A stretch of 64,000 bases of DNA from Candidatus Tokpelaia sp. (GCF_008636115.1 NZ_QLZD01000013.1:1-64000), one strand, 5' to 3'. Positions 47,401 through 57,063 are shown, counted from the first letter of the stretch. Made by a program: numbers and translations. Notes: generated from the letters alone by a model not told the origin.

Positions 47401-47688
47401 TCAGCCTTCCGGGGCATTCAGCACCCATTGCCAGGCACGCACCTCTATAGCAGCAAAAATACCGGCTTTATTATAAGGGTCGCTTTTTGCCGCCTGTTGT
47501 GCTTTGGCATAAGTCTCAGCCTCCAGCGCCAGCATAGAACCGCACATAGCGCCTTTTTCGTCAAGAAAAGGACCGCCAAAACGCACAGCCTTGCCGAAAC
47601 CCTGCCAATAGGCCAAATGCGCCGCGCGGTGCTGCTGCCGGAGCGGCAGAACTCCCGACTTGTCATAACAGGCTATAATATAAAGCAT
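47401..47688 (-). CDS. YciI family protein
   Basis: A 95-residue ferredoxin-like protein: LYIIACYDKSG at the start, R-x-x-HLAYW with the conserved histidine, GGPFLDEKGAMCGSMLALEAE and DPYNKAGIFAAIEVRAW. Function is unknown; the family has a conserved His-Asp pair. It is co-directional with gpsA upstream and EVE downstream, the usual rhizobial order. Confidence 0.93.
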   Translation of the reverse strand: MLYIIACYDKSGVLPLRQQHRAAHLAYWQGFGKAVRFGGPFLDEKGAMCGSMLALEAETYAKAQQAAKSDPYNKAGIFAAIEVRAWQWVLNAPEG

Positions 47689-47767
47689 AGTCTACCCTTT
47701 CTTTTATAATTTCTGCCCGCAACAAAAGCCTTGCTTTGCTTCACGGCACCCGCCGATCCCGGCGCCG

Positions 47768-48838
47768 CTAGTCTTCAAATTTCAGCGGCCGGGCAAAAAA
47801 CTGCCGCACTGCCGCTGAAATAGTTGTTTCACCCGCCAGCAGTGCTGCCACCATAAATATTAGCGGTGCTTCCAGCCTGTGCTTACGGCATAAGGCCGCC
47901 GCTACCGGCGCTGTCGCCACGCCTTCGGCCAAAGGCCGGCCGGTCAAATCTTCCCCCCTGGCCAGGGCTGCGCCATAAGCATAATTGCGCGATTGCGGTG
48001 AAGAACAGGTTAAAACCAGATCTCCCAAAACCGCCAGCCCGGCCATAGTTTCTTCTCTGCCGCCAAAAGCGCGGCACAGGCGGCGCAATTCAGCAAAACC
48101 GCGGGTAATAAGCGCGGCCTGAGCACTGGCACCCAGGCCGCAGCCGGCGGCCATGCCGGCAGCCAGAGCCAGTACATTTTTCAACGCGCCGCCAATTTCC
48201 ACCCCAATAATATCGGTAGAAGCATAACAGCGAAAAACCGGAGAAGAAATACAGGCAGCCAGATCCTGCGCCATGGCCGCTGTCTCTGCCGCCAATGTTA
48301 CCGCCGCAGGCAGGCCGCGCGCCACATCGACAGCAAAAGACGGCCCCGATAATATGGCTATTACCTGCTGCGGTAAAATATCGCGCGCCACTTGCGCCAT
48401 AAATTTGCCGCTGCCGCGCTCTATGCCTTTGCTGCACAAAACCAGCTTTGCCTGCGGCGCAATATGCGCCTTTACAGCCTGCAAACCGGCGCGCATAGCC
48501 TGCGCCGGCAAAGCGGCAAGGATAATTTCTGCCTTTGTCAATACCGCCGGCGCTGCCACCGCCCGAATTGCGGCGGGCAAAATAATATCCGGCAAAAAAG
48601 CGCGGTTTTGCCGGGCAGTATTCAGCTCTTCTGCCTGTTCTGCCCGGCGGCAATATAAGATCACAGGCGGCAAAGACGCATTATTAACCGCCAGTGCCGC
48701 GCGTTTGCCCGCCAGCATGGCCGCCAGCGCCGTGCCCCAGGCGCCGCCGCCCAGAACGGCAATTTTCGGCTCCAAAGCGGCAGATTTGGCGCCACGGCTT
48801 TGCCTGTTTTCTATCATGCTTTGCCTGTTTTCTATCAT
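47768..48838 (-). CDS. gpsA: Glycerol-3-phosphate dehydrogenase [NAD(P)+]
   Basis: GpsA makes sn-glycerol 3-phosphate for phospholipids. The Rossmann motif is [11 protein letters not shown], followed by [31 protein letters not shown], the catalytic lysine in [13 protein letters not shown] and [16 protein letters not shown]. The N-terminus is MIENRQS twice in a row because of a perfect 21-bp duplication, so the second ATG at 48817 could also start translation. Its first ATG overlaps the tsaD stop (ATGA), giving translational coupling. Confidence 0.96.
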   Translation of the reverse strand: MIENRQSMIENRQSRGAKSAALEPKIAVLGGGAWGTALAAMLAGKRAALAVNNASLPPVILYCRRAEQAEELNTARQNRAFLPDIILPAAIRAVAAPAVLTKAEIILAALPAQAMRAGLQAVKAHIAPQAKLVLCSKGIERGSGKFMAQVARDILPQQVIAILSGPSFAVDVARGLPAAVTLAAETAAMAQDLAACISSPVFRCYASTDIIGVEIGGALKNVLALAAGMAAGCGLGASAQAALITRGFAELRRLCRAFGGREETMAGLAVLGDLVLTCSSPQSRNYAYGAALARGEDLTGRPLAEGVATAPVAAALCRKHRLEAPLIFMVAALLAGETTISAAVRQFFARPLKFED

Positions 48839-48840
48839 GC
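48799..48840. repeat. Perfect 21-bp tandem duplication over the gpsA start
   Basis: TTTGCCTGTTTTCTATCATG plus C occurs twice in direct succession (48799-48819, 48820-48840). Each copy carries an ATG for gpsA on the minus strand; only the outer one overlaps the tsaD stop. Confidence 0.95.
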
Positions 48841-50313
48841 TTTGGCTCCCTTGCGGCCGGAACCGATTTTGGCCGGGGCTGATATATCCAGCGGCCAGCG
48901 CGCCCTGGCGGCAAAATCCAGCCCGCTTATCATAGAAACGCCCGGCCGGCCGCCGGCCGCCGGCCTGGCCTCACCCTCCTGAGCTGCCAAATGCTCTGCC
49001 CCGGCCCAGGCTATCATGGCCGCATTATCTGAGCATAGAGCTGAAGGCGGCACTACAAAAGCAAAATCCTGCGCGGCGCAGAAATCCTGCAAAGCGCAGC
49101 GCAAGGCGCCATTGGCAGCAACACCGCCTGCTGCCACCAAAACCGGCCGGCACCCCGCTTTTGCCGGTACAAGCCGGCGATAAAGAGCAAAAGCATTATG
49201 CAGCCGGTCGATAATAGTTTCAATAATCGCTGCCTGAAAGGCGGCGCATATATCGGCGATTTGCTGTTCGTCCAAAGCAGGCCGGCCGCCGGCGGCCTTT
49301 GCCTGCCCGGATTTGCCCTCTTCTACAGAGCAGCCGGATATCCCGGCCGGTGAATCGCCGCCGGCTTCGCCATGCCTGTTTTGCGCGCTTGCGCCTTCCC
49401 CTTCGGTTTGCCTGCTCCAAACCCCTTCGGTTTGCCCGTTCCGTGCCCCTTCGGTTTGCCCGTTCCGTGCCCCTTCGGTTTGCCCGTTCCGTGCCCCTTC
49501 GGTTTCTTGCTCGCGCTCGCCGCCGGGCGGGCCTGCTCCGCGCTCATTATCCTGCGGGGCACCGCCACGGGCCAGCCTGTCCAACCTTGCCCCGCCATTA
49601 TCTTGTGGGGCACCGCCGCTATCTTCCATCAAGAGCAGCGCGGCGCGGCGCACGGCCGTTTTCAGGCCGGAAAAAGAAAAATCGCAGCCCGGCTCACCTT
49701 TTAGCGGCCGCGGCAGCACCAGTCTTTCGGCCCGGCCTTTTTTGGCCGCCTGTTCCACTGCCGGGCCGCCGGGATAAGGCAGCCCCAAAAGCCGCGCTAT
49801 TTTGTCAAAACTTTCGCCCAGCGCATCGTCCAGACTTGTGCCCAGCCTTTGATACTGCCCCAGCCCTTTTACCAGCACAATTTGCGTATGCCCGCCGGAA
49901 ACCAGCAGCAATAAATAAGGAAAAGCAATATTATCTGTCAGCCTTGCCGTTAAGGCATGGCCTTCCAAATGGTTAATCGGCAAAAACGGCCTTTCTGCCG
50001 CCAGCGCCAGAGTTTTGGCAGTGGTCAGCCCCACCAGCAGGCCGCCAATCAGCCCCGGCCCGGCCGTTGCCGCTATTGCATCACACTCGGCAAGGCGCAT
50101 ATTTACTGCCGCCAGCGCCCGGGCAATTAAATTATCCAGCAATTCAACATGGGCGCGCGCGGCAATTTCCGGCACAACACCGCCAAAAGCCGCGTGCTCG
50201 GCTAGCTGGCTGCGCACAATATTGGCCAGAATTCTGCCCGTGCCGTCAGGACGCCGCTCAATAATGGCGGCGGCAGTCTCATCACAGCTTGTCTCTATGC
50301 CCAAAACTCTCAT
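48835..50313 (-). CDS. tsaD: tRNA N6-threonylcarbamoyladenosine transferase with a repeat-bearing insertion
   Basis: TsaD transfers the threonylcarbamoyl group to A37 of ANN-decoding tRNAs and is essential in most bacteria. Seen: [17 protein letters not shown], the metal histidines in NHLEGHA (115, 119), [45 protein letters not shown] and [11 protein letters not shown]. At 492 residues it is some 120 longer than usual. The excess, about 228-346, is hydrophilic and contains two GGAPQDN units and a run of QTEGARNG units. The insertion is in frame and falls after FSGLKTAVR, between core elements. The ATG at 50313 removes a 25-residue upstream extension. Confidence 0.94.
   Translation of the reverse strand: MRVLGIETSCDETAAAIIERRPDGTGRILANIVRSQLAEHAAFGGVVPEIAARAHVELLDNLIARALAAVNMRLAECDAIAATAGPGLIGGLLVGLTTAKTLALAAERPFLPINHLEGHALTARLTDNIAFPYLLLLVSGGHTQIVLVKGLGQYQRLGTSLDDALGESFDKIARLLGLPYPGGPAVEQAAKKGRAERLVLPRPLKGEPGCDFSFSGLKTAVRRAALLLMEDSGGAPQDNGGARLDRLARGGAPQDNERGAGPPGGEREQETEGARNGQTEGARNGQTEGARNGQTEGVWSRQTEGEGASAQNRHGEAGGDSPAGISGCSVEEGKSGQAKAAGGRPALDEQQIADICAAFQAAIIETIIDRLHNAFALYRRLVPAKAGCRPVLVAAGGVAANGALRCALQDFCAAQDFAFVVPPSALCSDNAAMIAWAGAEHLAAQEGEARPAAGGRPGVSMISGLDFAARARWPLDISAPAKIGSGRKGAKA
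49398..49517 (-). repeat. 24-bp in-frame tandem repeat inside tsaD
   Basis: Five copies start at 49398, 49422, 49446, 49470 and 49494, with the consensus CCCCTTCGGTTTGCCCGTTC plus CGTG on the plus strand. The minus strand reads GCAAACCGAAGGGGC, a 15-mer identical to part of the window-start array, and is translated as QTEGARNG. The 24-bp period keeps the frame. Confidence 0.95.
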
Positions 50314-50400
50314 ACTGCCTGCCTCTACCCGCCTGCCGCCTTTATTATTGTCGCTGTTCCCGGCGCAAAACCCCGCAGGTTTTGCCAAGCAGCTTTGGCC

Positions 50401-50437
50401 GTCTCATCACAGCCTGTCTCCATGCCTGAAACTCCCA
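50401..50437 (-). pseudogene. Duplicated fragment of the tsaD 5' end
   Basis: The segment resembles 50276-50313 with a handful of mismatches. On the minus strand it reads [14 protein letters not shown] against [14 protein letters not shown] of tsaD. It lies 90 bp upstream of the real start and has no continuing gene. Confidence 0.7.
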
Positions 50438-50608
50438 CAGGCTCATCTTCCTGATTCCTGCCCCGCGCCGGGCTTGACGCCGGGCAGGCGCTCTCTTACT
50501 ATGGCGCTATTTCGCCCATTATTGCCCTATCGGCTCAAAAACACGCAAGCCGCGGTCACAACCAGCCGGCCGGCTGTTTCTTTATAAGCCGTATTACGGA
50601 TTAAGTCC

Positions 50609-51547
50609 ATGCAAAGAGCCAGTTTAAAAATCGGCACTCGCGGCAGCGCGCTGGCGCTGGCCCAGGCACAGTCTGTGCGCACGGCTTTGCTGCACAGCCA
50701 TGGCCTGCCGCCGCAAAATGTTGAAATTATCCCTATTTCTACCCAGGGAGACCGGCTGGCCGACCGGCCGCTTGATCTTATTGGCGGCAAAGGCCTGTTC
50801 ACGCAGGAAATTGAGGCCGCACTCGCCGCCGGGCGCATTGATATTGCCGTTCACTCGGCCAAAGATATGCCGGCTGTGCTGCCGCAAGGCCTGCATTTAT
50901 CTGTTTTCCTGCCGCGAGAAGACCCGCGTGATGCTTTTATCGGCCGCTGGGTCACAAAACTGGCAGATTTGCCGGCGGCGGCGAAAATCGGCACTTCCTC
51001 TATCCGCCGCCGGGCGCAGCTTGGCCGCCTGCGGCCGGATTTGCAGATTGTGCTGCTGCGCGGCAATGTGCAAACCCGGCTGGAAAAATTGATAAAAGAG
51101 GGAATAGACGGCATATTTTTGGCCTATGCCGGGTTAAAGCGCCTCGGTCTCTCTGCAAAAGCCACTGAAATTTTGCCGCTTGACCGCTTTGTCCCTGCCC
51201 CCGGGCAGGGTGTTATTGCCGTTGAAAGCCGCAAAAACGATAAGCGGGTAGATGCCCTGCTGGCGCCGCTTAATGACCGCAAAACCTGTATTGAAACAGC
51301 CTGCGAACGCAGCTTTATGGCGGCGCTGGACGGCTCATGCCGCACTCCGCTGGGTGCTTACGCACAATTAAACGGGGAAAAATTGCATATTCACGGCATA
51401 ATTCTGGCGCCAAACGGTGCAATATTCCACGAAATCCGCACAAGCGGCGCGCTGGAAGAAGCCATATTTTTGGGCGAGCAGGCAGCGGCAGAGCTGAAAG
51501 CGCGGGCGGGTGCCGGCTTTTTTGCCGATTGGAAAAAGGCAGAATAA
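50609..51547 (+). CDS. hemC: Porphobilinogen deaminase
   Basis: HemC polymerises four porphobilinogen units to hydroxymethylbilane for heme. It shows IGTRGSALALAQA, STQGDR, GKGLFTQEIEAAL, HSAKDMP, GTSSIRRRAQL and the dipyrromethane cofactor cysteine in DGSCRTPLGAYA. The length of 312 is normal. It heads the hemC-hemD-mitofilin-hemY run and is divergent from tsaD, an order conserved in rhizobia. Confidence 0.97.
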   Translation: MQRASLKIGTRGSALALAQAQSVRTALLHSHGLPPQNVEIIPISTQGDRLADRPLDLIGGKGLFTQEIEAALAAGRIDIAVHSAKDMPAVLPQGLHLSVFLPREDPRDAFIGRWVTKLADLPAAAKIGTSSIRRRAQLGRLRPDLQIVLLRGNVQTRLEKLIKEGIDGIFLAYAGLKRLGLSAKATEILPLDRFVPAPGQGVIAVESRKNDKRVDALLAPLNDRKTCIETACERSFMAALDGSCRTPLGAYAQLNGEKLHIHGIILAPNGAIFHEIRTSGALEEAIFLGEQAAAELKARAGAGFFADWKKAE

Positions 51548-51551
51548 TAGC

Positions 51552-52325
51552 ATGCCTGTCTCTGCCTTTCCCCCTGCCTCTGCCGGAGCAGCGCCGGCAA
51601 AAAGCCGCCCTGCCGCCGCAGTTTCGGTGTTGATTATCCGGCCGCCGACAGTCGCCTTGCCGGTGGCAGAGAGATTGCGCCGGCGGGGTTTTGCGCCGTT
51701 TATTTTACCGCTTAGCCGCATAGAGACACGGCCATGGCAATGGCCGCAATCGTCCTGTGCCGCGTTACTGGCCGGCAGCGCCAATGCCTTTTTGGTCATG
51801 CCGCCGGTGCCCGCCGCGTTCATGACCGTGCCGGTTTATTGTGTCGGCAGCAAAACAGCGCAGGCAGCCCGGGCAAAAGGCTTTGCCAATATTGCTTATA
51901 GCGCTGAAAATGCCGAAGATTTATGCCGTTTTCTGCAACAGGCCGGCCGGCCGGCCGTTAAAAGCGGGCAATGGCTTTATCTGGCCGGGCAGAAGCACCG
52001 CCCTGTTATTGAAGATTTCCTGGCGGCAGAGCATATTGCCTATCATATAATATGCACTTATGATACTATAGGGCAAAGCCCGACAAAGGCGGAATTGGCG
52101 GCCCTGCCGCCAAAGCTGGATTATGTGCTGCTCTATTCTGCCTTAAACGCCGCCCATTTGCCGGTATTAAAGTCGCATATTGCTGCTGAGACAAAAATTT
52201 TGTGCCTTTCTCCCCGTATTGCCGCCGCTTTGCCGCCGCCTTGCCGCCAACAGGCCTTTATTGCGCAAAGGCCGACAGAGGCGGCATTGCTTGCTTTGCT
52301 GCCGCCCGCAGCCCGTTGCGCCTGA
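51552..52325 (+). CDS. hemD: Uroporphyrinogen-III synthase
   Basis: HemD closes hydroxymethylbilane with inversion of ring D. Sequence conservation is low in this family. The call rests on VLIIRPPTVALPVAERLRRRGF at the start, VPVYCVGSKTAQAARAKGF, the hinge DLCRFLQQ, YLAGQKHRP and a C-terminal LCLSPRIAAAL, plus position directly after hemC (4-bp gap). The first 24 residues (alanine/proline-rich) may not belong; an internal GTG start near VLIIRPP is possible. Confidence 0.85.
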   Translation: MPVSAFPPASAGAAPAKSRPAAAVSVLIIRPPTVALPVAERLRRRGFAPFILPLSRIETRPWQWPQSSCAALLAGSANAFLVMPPVPAAFMTVPVYCVGSKTAQAARAKGFANIAYSAENAEDLCRFLQQAGRPAVKSGQWLYLAGQKHRPVIEDFLAAEHIAYHIICTYDTIGQSPTKAELAALPPKLDYVLLYSALNAAHLPVLKSHIAAETKILCLSPRIAAALPPPCRQQAFIAQRPTEAALLALLPPAARCA

Positions 52326-52452
52326 ACAATGACTTGCCTCACCCGCCTGTCTGCGCTAAAGCTTAAGATAAATTACCGCCAATAAGTTTTTATTCAGAAA
52401 AAAGCTGTATGCTGTGGCGGGATAAGCGCAAATAAGGGGAATATTAGCCAAA

Positions 52453-53847
52453 ATGTCGCCGGGAATTATGCCGAATAGCGGCACTGCTGCCAAAATTTTG
52501 CCTGGAGCCGAGCCTGTGGGCGATTTTGCCGCGGCAAAAACAGCAAAAGCGACAAAACCCGCTTTTACCCCCCCGCCGGCTGCCAAATCATTGCGAACAG
52601 CAGTGCCGGCAGCAGCCGTGCCCGGGCGCAAACAATGCAGCCTTTTCCTGCTGCCGCTTTTTATCGCAGGGTTAAGCGGTGCCATTATTGCCCTTTTGGG
52701 CAATAATGCGCTACAGCAAGCAGGTTTTTACCCAGGCAGCGCCCAGTTGCCGCCGCCGGCCGCGCCAGTTATTGCCGCTGAGACGGGAATGCAGGCTCAG
52801 GCTGCCGCAGCAGAGATAGAGGCTTTATTTGCCCAAAAAGCGCAGCAGCTTGATGAGCAAACCGCTCAAGCAGCGCAAATTTTGCAGGATATAGAGCATA
52901 AAGCCGCGCAAATACAGCAAAGCCGACCGCAAAACAGCGATGAAGCGCCAATTACTGCGGCCGAAAGTGCCGAATTTAAGCATAGGCTGGCGCATCAGGC
53001 GCGCGAACAGGCGGCCAATAATCGGGCGCTGGCCGCCCTAAAAGAGGCAATTATCGCCACTCAGCGCCGCAATCAGGAAATTTTATTCAAGACCAATGCC
53101 CTGCGTGAAGAAGTGGCTCTGCTTGATAAAAAACAGCGGCAGGCGCAAAATGGCGCCGCGCAATTACTGGCTTTGCAAAGCCTGCAAACCGCTTTTACCA
53201 GCGGCGCGCCCTATGCTGCCGAATTACAGATTTTCGGCGCGGCGATGCCGCAGGCTTTAAACACTCCGGCGGCTGCCTTTATGCCGGCAGATCCTGAGCA
53301 AAAGCAAGGCAACCCGCAGCCGGAAACACCGAAACAGGAACCTGGGCAAGCGGCAGGGCAAGCAGCCCAATATCTGACTATGGGGGAGGCTTTGGCGCGC
53401 TATCAGGCAGGCGGTCTGCCGAATAAAGCCGTGCTGGCGCGCGATTTTACCCTATTGGCCGACAGGCTGGCAGCACAGGGGGCTGATGCGGAACAAAGCG
53501 GCAATTTGCGGCAAAGCTGGCAAAACCGGCTGGCGCGGTGGATTACTGTCAGGCCGCAGGGCAAAACAGGCGGTTTAGCGGCGGGTGCCGTGCTGGCGCG
53601 TATGGAGACCGCTTTGACTGAAGGCGATTATAAAACAGCGCTGGGAGAGGCTGCCGCTCTGCCGCCACAGGCACAGGCAGCGGCAAAGCCTTATATGGAT
53701 ATTATCCGCTTACGGCTGGCAGCAAATGCTTTTTTTCGTCAGGCGGCGCAGGCGGTCTTTTCCCCCGCCCGTCCGGCGGCAGATCCGGTGAGTGGCAGCA
53801 ATATTATGACAAAATCAGGTGAAGAGACAAAGCCGCACACCCCATAA
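52453..53847 (+). CDS. Mitofilin-like (Mic60) membrane protein
   Basis: The 464-residue protein has an N-terminal disordered part, one membrane helix (about 62-84: LFLLPLFIAGLSGAIIALLG), a long Q/A/E-rich coiled coil (about 110-230) and a C-terminal helical domain (GLPNKAVLARDFTLLADRLA, LARWITVRPQGK). This is the layout of bacterial Mic60 homologues, which shape membrane and lie between hemD and hemY in alphaproteobacteria, as here. Confidence 0.88.
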   Translation: MSPGIMPNSGTAAKILPGAEPVGDFAAAKTAKATKPAFTPPPAAKSLRTAVPAAAVPGRKQCSLFLLPLFIAGLSGAIIALLGNNALQQAGFYPGSAQLPPPAAPVIAAETGMQAQAAAAEIEALFAQKAQQLDEQTAQAAQILQDIEHKAAQIQQSRPQNSDEAPITAAESAEFKHRLAHQAREQAANNRALAALKEAIIATQRRNQEILFKTNALREEVALLDKKQRQAQNGAAQLLALQSLQTAFTSGAPYAAELQIFGAAMPQALNTPAAAFMPADPEQKQGNPQPETPKQEPGQAAGQAAQYLTMGEALARYQAGGLPNKAVLARDFTLLADRLAAQGADAEQSGNLRQSWQNRLARWITVRPQGKTGGLAAGAVLARMETALTEGDYKTALGEAAALPPQAQAAAKPYMDIIRLRLAANAFFRQAAQAVFSPARPAADPVSGSNIMTKSGEETKPHTP

Positions 53848-53866
53848 TAGCTTGATGGAAAAGGCC

Positions 53867-55543
53867 ATGTTCCGTATTGCGATTGCTGTTTTATCAATTC
53901 TCCTTATCGGGGCAGGTTTTGCTTTTCTGGCCGATTATCCGGCCGAAATTGTTTTATCCCTGCCGCATTGGCGCATTACGCTGACACCGGCGGCGGCGCT
54001 GGCAATTTTTCTGGCAGGCTTTTTTGTTTTATGGCTGGCTGTGCTGGTGCTGAAAATAGTGACAGCGCCGTTTTTCTGGCCGTCAATTCTGCGGCGGCAT
54101 AAACGGGCGCAGGCCTGTCAAGCTTTATCGGCCGGGCTGCTGGCAGCCTTTACCGGCGACACGGCACAGGCGCAGACGCTGGCAAAAGAGGCGCAATCTG
54201 CCCTGCCGGCAGATAAAGAGCCGCTCACAGCGCTGCTATTGGCGCAGATAGAGGATTTGCGACAGGCGCAAAAACCGTTTTTTACCTGTGCCGAACATAT
54301 GCGGCGAAGCCTGAACCCGCAAAAACAGGAGCAGGCAGCAGAAAGGCCAAACAAAAGCAGTGCCGAATATTTGGCAATGCTGCGGGCTGGAAGCCAGGCC
54401 GGGGCCGGCGGTAAAGGCGGCTCTGCCATGCGGCTGCCGGCGTTGACAGCTCTTTACCGCCGGCGACAAGCGGCAGGCGATAATGCCCGGGCAGCCTCTT
54501 TGGCAGCCGCGGCAGCTTTGGAAAACCCGGCTCTTATCTGGGCAAGCATGGCCGCTATTGCAGCTGAGATTGAGGCCGGCGCCTGGGACAAAGCGCTGGA
54601 GCTTTATGAAAATTTTGCCAAAGCCTGGCAAAAGGCGGCCAAACGAGATAAATCAGGGCACCTGCAAGGCGCATTGGATTATTACAGGCAGGTTTTATAC
54701 TGCGGGCAGGCGCGCGCTTTATTCCCCTATCACCCGCATCAGGCGCGGCAAATTGCCTTGGCGGCCGTTAAAATCTGCCCGGCTTTTGTCCCGGCAATTA
54801 CGCTGGCGGCGCAAATTCTGTTTCATCTGCATGAATGGCGCAAGGGAGAGAAATTGCTGCAAACACAATGGCGACAAGCGCCCCACCCGGATTTGGGGCG
54901 TGTCTATATTAAAGCCGGCGGTCTTATTGACAGCCCCGCCAAAAGGCTGGAGCGGGCGCAAAATCTGGCCGCTTTAACGCCCGATAATGCGGTGGCGCAC
55001 AGGCTGGTTGCAAAGGCTGCCTTTGCTGCCAATGATGATATTCTGGCGCGCGAACAGCTTGATAAAGCAATGGCGCAAGAGCCAGACCGACAGGGTTTTA
55101 TTTTGCTGGCCAGGCTGGCGCAAAAGCACAATGAAACCGAACAAAGCCGGCAGTTTTTGGCCAAAGCGCTGACCGCCCCGCTCGAGAAAGCCTGGTGTGC
55201 CGATGGGCAAAAACTGGCGCATTGGCAGGCTTTGGCGCCGATAAGCCGCCGGCTCGGTGCCTGTCAATGGCAAAGCCCGATGCCGGTTTCGATTGTCGCA
55301 GCAGCGGATTTGCAGTTTTTTTTGCAGCCGCAACCGGAACAACCGGCGGCAACAGCCGCAGACACAGCAGGGAAAACACCGGGCAACAAAAACAAACAAT
55401 CCCTGCCTGATATTGAAAAAGCGGCGCGCGGCGTGGCGCGAATTGAGCCGGCAAAACAGACAGGCAGAAAACAGGCGGCGAAAACAAAAAATCCGGCCTA
55501 TATCAATGTTGATAATCCCGGCGTGGCAGATAAAGAAGAATAG
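53867..55543 (+). CDS. hemY: HemY-like tetratricopeptide membrane protein
   Basis: The 558-residue protein starts with two membrane helices (FRIAIAVLSILLIGAGFAFLA and ALAIFLAGFFVLWLAVLVL), followed by the HemY N-terminal segment LRRHKRAQACQALSAGLLAAFTGDTAQAQTLA, then helical TPR-like repeats to about 480 and a disordered lysine/alanine-rich tail. It acts in a late heme-associated step that is still unclear. The ATG at 53867 has GGAA six bases upstream; 53855 is the alternative. It follows the mitofilin gene closely. Confidence 0.88.
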   Translation: MFRIAIAVLSILLIGAGFAFLADYPAEIVLSLPHWRITLTPAAALAIFLAGFFVLWLAVLVLKIVTAPFFWPSILRRHKRAQACQALSAGLLAAFTGDTAQAQTLAKEAQSALPADKEPLTALLLAQIEDLRQAQKPFFTCAEHMRRSLNPQKQEQAAERPNKSSAEYLAMLRAGSQAGAGGKGGSAMRLPALTALYRRRQAAGDNARAASLAAAAALENPALIWASMAAIAAEIEAGAWDKALELYENFAKAWQKAAKRDKSGHLQGALDYYRQVLYCGQARALFPYHPHQARQIALAAVKICPAFVPAITLAAQILFHLHEWRKGEKLLQTQWRQAPHPDLGRVYIKAGGLIDSPAKRLERAQNLAALTPDNAVAHRLVAKAAFAANDDILAREQLDKAMAQEPDRQGFILLARLAQKHNETEQSRQFLAKALTAPLEKAWCADGQKLAHWQALAPISRRLGACQWQSPMPVSIVAAADLQFFLQPQPEQPAATAADTAGKTPGNKNKQSLPDIEKAARGVARIEPAKQTGRKQAAKTKNPAYINVDNPGVADKEE

Positions 55544-55583
55544 ACGGTATTTATAGGATAATTCCGGCTCGCAGATTTTTCGT

Positions 55584-55608
55584 ATTATATCAATTTGTGT
55601 TATATAAT
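55584..55608 (+). promoter_or_regulatory. Promoter/operator of the relBE-like pair
   Basis: ATTATAT and ATATAAT form an inverted repeat with an 11-base spacer, and the right arm contains TATAAT, a good -10 box. It lies about 55 bp before the antitoxin start. Autorepression by the toxin-antitoxin complex is inferred. Confidence 0.55.
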
Positions 55609-55664
55609 GCGCTATCGTATAAAAATTTACAGTCTGTCTTCCTGCTTATAAGGAGATAATGCCA

Positions 55665-55907
55665 ATGATTGATTATATTTTAACGGAAAAAAGCGCGCAT
55701 CTTTCTGATTTACGAAATAATCTAAAAAAAATTACGGGAAAAGGTGAAGCTGTTGCCATTTTGAGCCGCAACAAGCCCGTTTTTTATGCTGTTCCTTTGG
55801 AAGTATTTGAAAATATGCTGGAGCAGATCGATGATATGCAGCTTGGCAAAGTGATAAAAAAAAGGCGAAGACAACCCTCGGTAAAAGTCTCTATTGATGA
55901 CTTATGA
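55665..55907 (+). CDS. RelB/StbD-type antitoxin
   Basis: The 80-residue protein has a Phd/StbD-like DNA-binding N-terminus (YILTEKSAHLSDLRNNLKKI, AVAILSRNKPVFYAVPLEVFENMLE) and a charged C-terminal tail (KKRRRQPSVKVSID) that would bind the toxin. AGGAG lies nine bases before the ATG at 55665; the ATG at 55659 is too close. It overlaps the toxin gene by 11 bases. Confidence 0.88.
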   Translation: MIDYILTEKSAHLSDLRNNLKKITGKGEAVAILSRNKPVFYAVPLEVFENMLEQIDDMQLGKVIKKRRRQPSVKVSIDDL

Positions 55908-56187
55908 GCTGGAATTTAAGCAAAAAGCTTTGAAGGAATGGCAAAAACTTCCTTTTAATATTCGTGAATATTTTAAAAAAGCCCTGGCAAAGCGCCTGCA
56001 AAATCCGCATATTCCGGCAGCGAGGCTTTCCGGTGCGGATTTTGTGAATTGCTATAAAATCAAACTGCGCAATGCCGGCTATCGTCTTGTTTATGAAGTT
56101 GAAGATGACAGGCTGGTTGTTCTTGTCATGGCTGTTGGCCGCCGCGATAAAAGCGCCGTTTATAAAATAGCGCATAAGCGGGTTTAA
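55897..56187 (+). CDS. RelE/StbE-type mRNA interferase toxin
   Basis: The 96-residue protein has the RelE fold signature: YELEFKQKALKEWQKLP, the loop KALAKRLQNP, RLSGADFVNCYKIKLRNAGYRLVYEVEDD and VLVMAVGRRDKSAVY at the C-terminus. Basic residues expected for ribosome-bound mRNA cleavage (K, R, R in this stretch) are present. The ATG at 55897 overlaps the antitoxin gene. This is a complete, probably active pair. Confidence 0.9.
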   Translation: MTYELEFKQKALKEWQKLPFNIREYFKKALAKRLQNPHIPAARLSGADFVNCYKIKLRNAGYRLVYEVEDDRLVVLVMAVGRRDKSAVYKIAHKRV

Positions 56188-56216
56188 ACGCACCTCTCCA
56201 GAATTTTTCCGGCAAT

Positions 56217-56978
56217 TTATCTGGTTTGCTTGGCGCTGTCAGCCGGCGACAACAGGGCAAAGGCACCTTTTTCTTCGTCCAGCAGCCATAATTCGGCCGA
56301 AGCAATGTCAAACCAGGCCGCATGCAGTGCTAATGCACCTTGTTCTTCTGCCGCCTTAATCCATGGAAAGCTGCGCAAATTTTTTATCGAGAAACGCAAA
56401 GAAATGCGCTCCAGCTCTTGCTGCCTTTCATATTGCGTCATTAAAGCATTGGCGGCCACCGCCTCTACGGCCGGTTTTAATAATTGCATCCAATCACCGA
56501 TAAAATCATATTTCGCCGCCGTCTCACTGGCCGGCGACCTGTCTGCCCCGGCGGCAAAACGGCTCAGCCCGGTGCAGGAACACGGCTCTGACCCGCCGCT
56601 GCCCGGCGCCATTACCTCGCTCCCGCCTGCTCCTTCCAGAGCGGCCTGAATACCGCCGCAATGGCCATGCCCCAGCACAATAATATGCTTGACCCGCAAA
56701 CTCTTGACCGCATATTCCAGCGCTGCCGAAGTCGCATGAAAATGGCCGTCCGGCTGGTAAAGCGGCACTTGATTGGCAATATTGCGGGTTACAAATATAT
56801 CGCCCGGCCCCATATTAAAAATAATTTCCGGCGCGGCGCGGGAATCACAACAGCCGATGATCATAATTTCCGGCTTTTGCCCCTCTTCCGCCAGGCGGCG
56901 ATAAAATTGCGGCTTGGCGGCAAAATCTGTCAGAAAATCCCGATAACCCTGTAGCAAAACCTGCGGAAATTCTCGCAT
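56217..56978 (-). CDS. Beta-carbonic anhydrase with a loop insertion
   Basis: The enzyme interconverts CO2 and bicarbonate. Zinc ligands are Cys43 in IIGCCDSRAAPE, His104 and Cys107 in LGHGHCGGIQAAL; the Asp-Arg pair (D45, R47) is kept. Residues about 117-156, between QAALEG and YDFIGDW, are a G/S/A-rich stretch absent from usual proteins of about 215-225 residues and holding two extra cysteines. The rest is intact, so activity is likely. Confidence 0.92.
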   Translation of the reverse strand: MREFPQVLLQGYRDFLTDFAAKPQFYRRLAEEGQKPEIMIIGCCDSRAAPEIIFNMGPGDIFVTRNIANQVPLYQPDGHFHATSAALEYAVKSLRVKHIIVLGHGHCGGIQAALEGAGGSEVMAPGSGGSEPCSCTGLSRFAAGADRSPASETAAKYDFIGDWMQLLKPAVEAVAANALMTQYERQQELERISLRFSIKNLRSFPWIKAAEEQGALALHAAWFDIASAELWLLDEEKGAFALLSPADSAKQTR

Positions 56979-57063
56979 AAAACCTGCCTGTCCTGATAAA
57001 TGTCTGACACTGACCCTTGGCCATAAAGGCCTGTTGCGGAAAATCTGTTATTTTGCTGTTACC

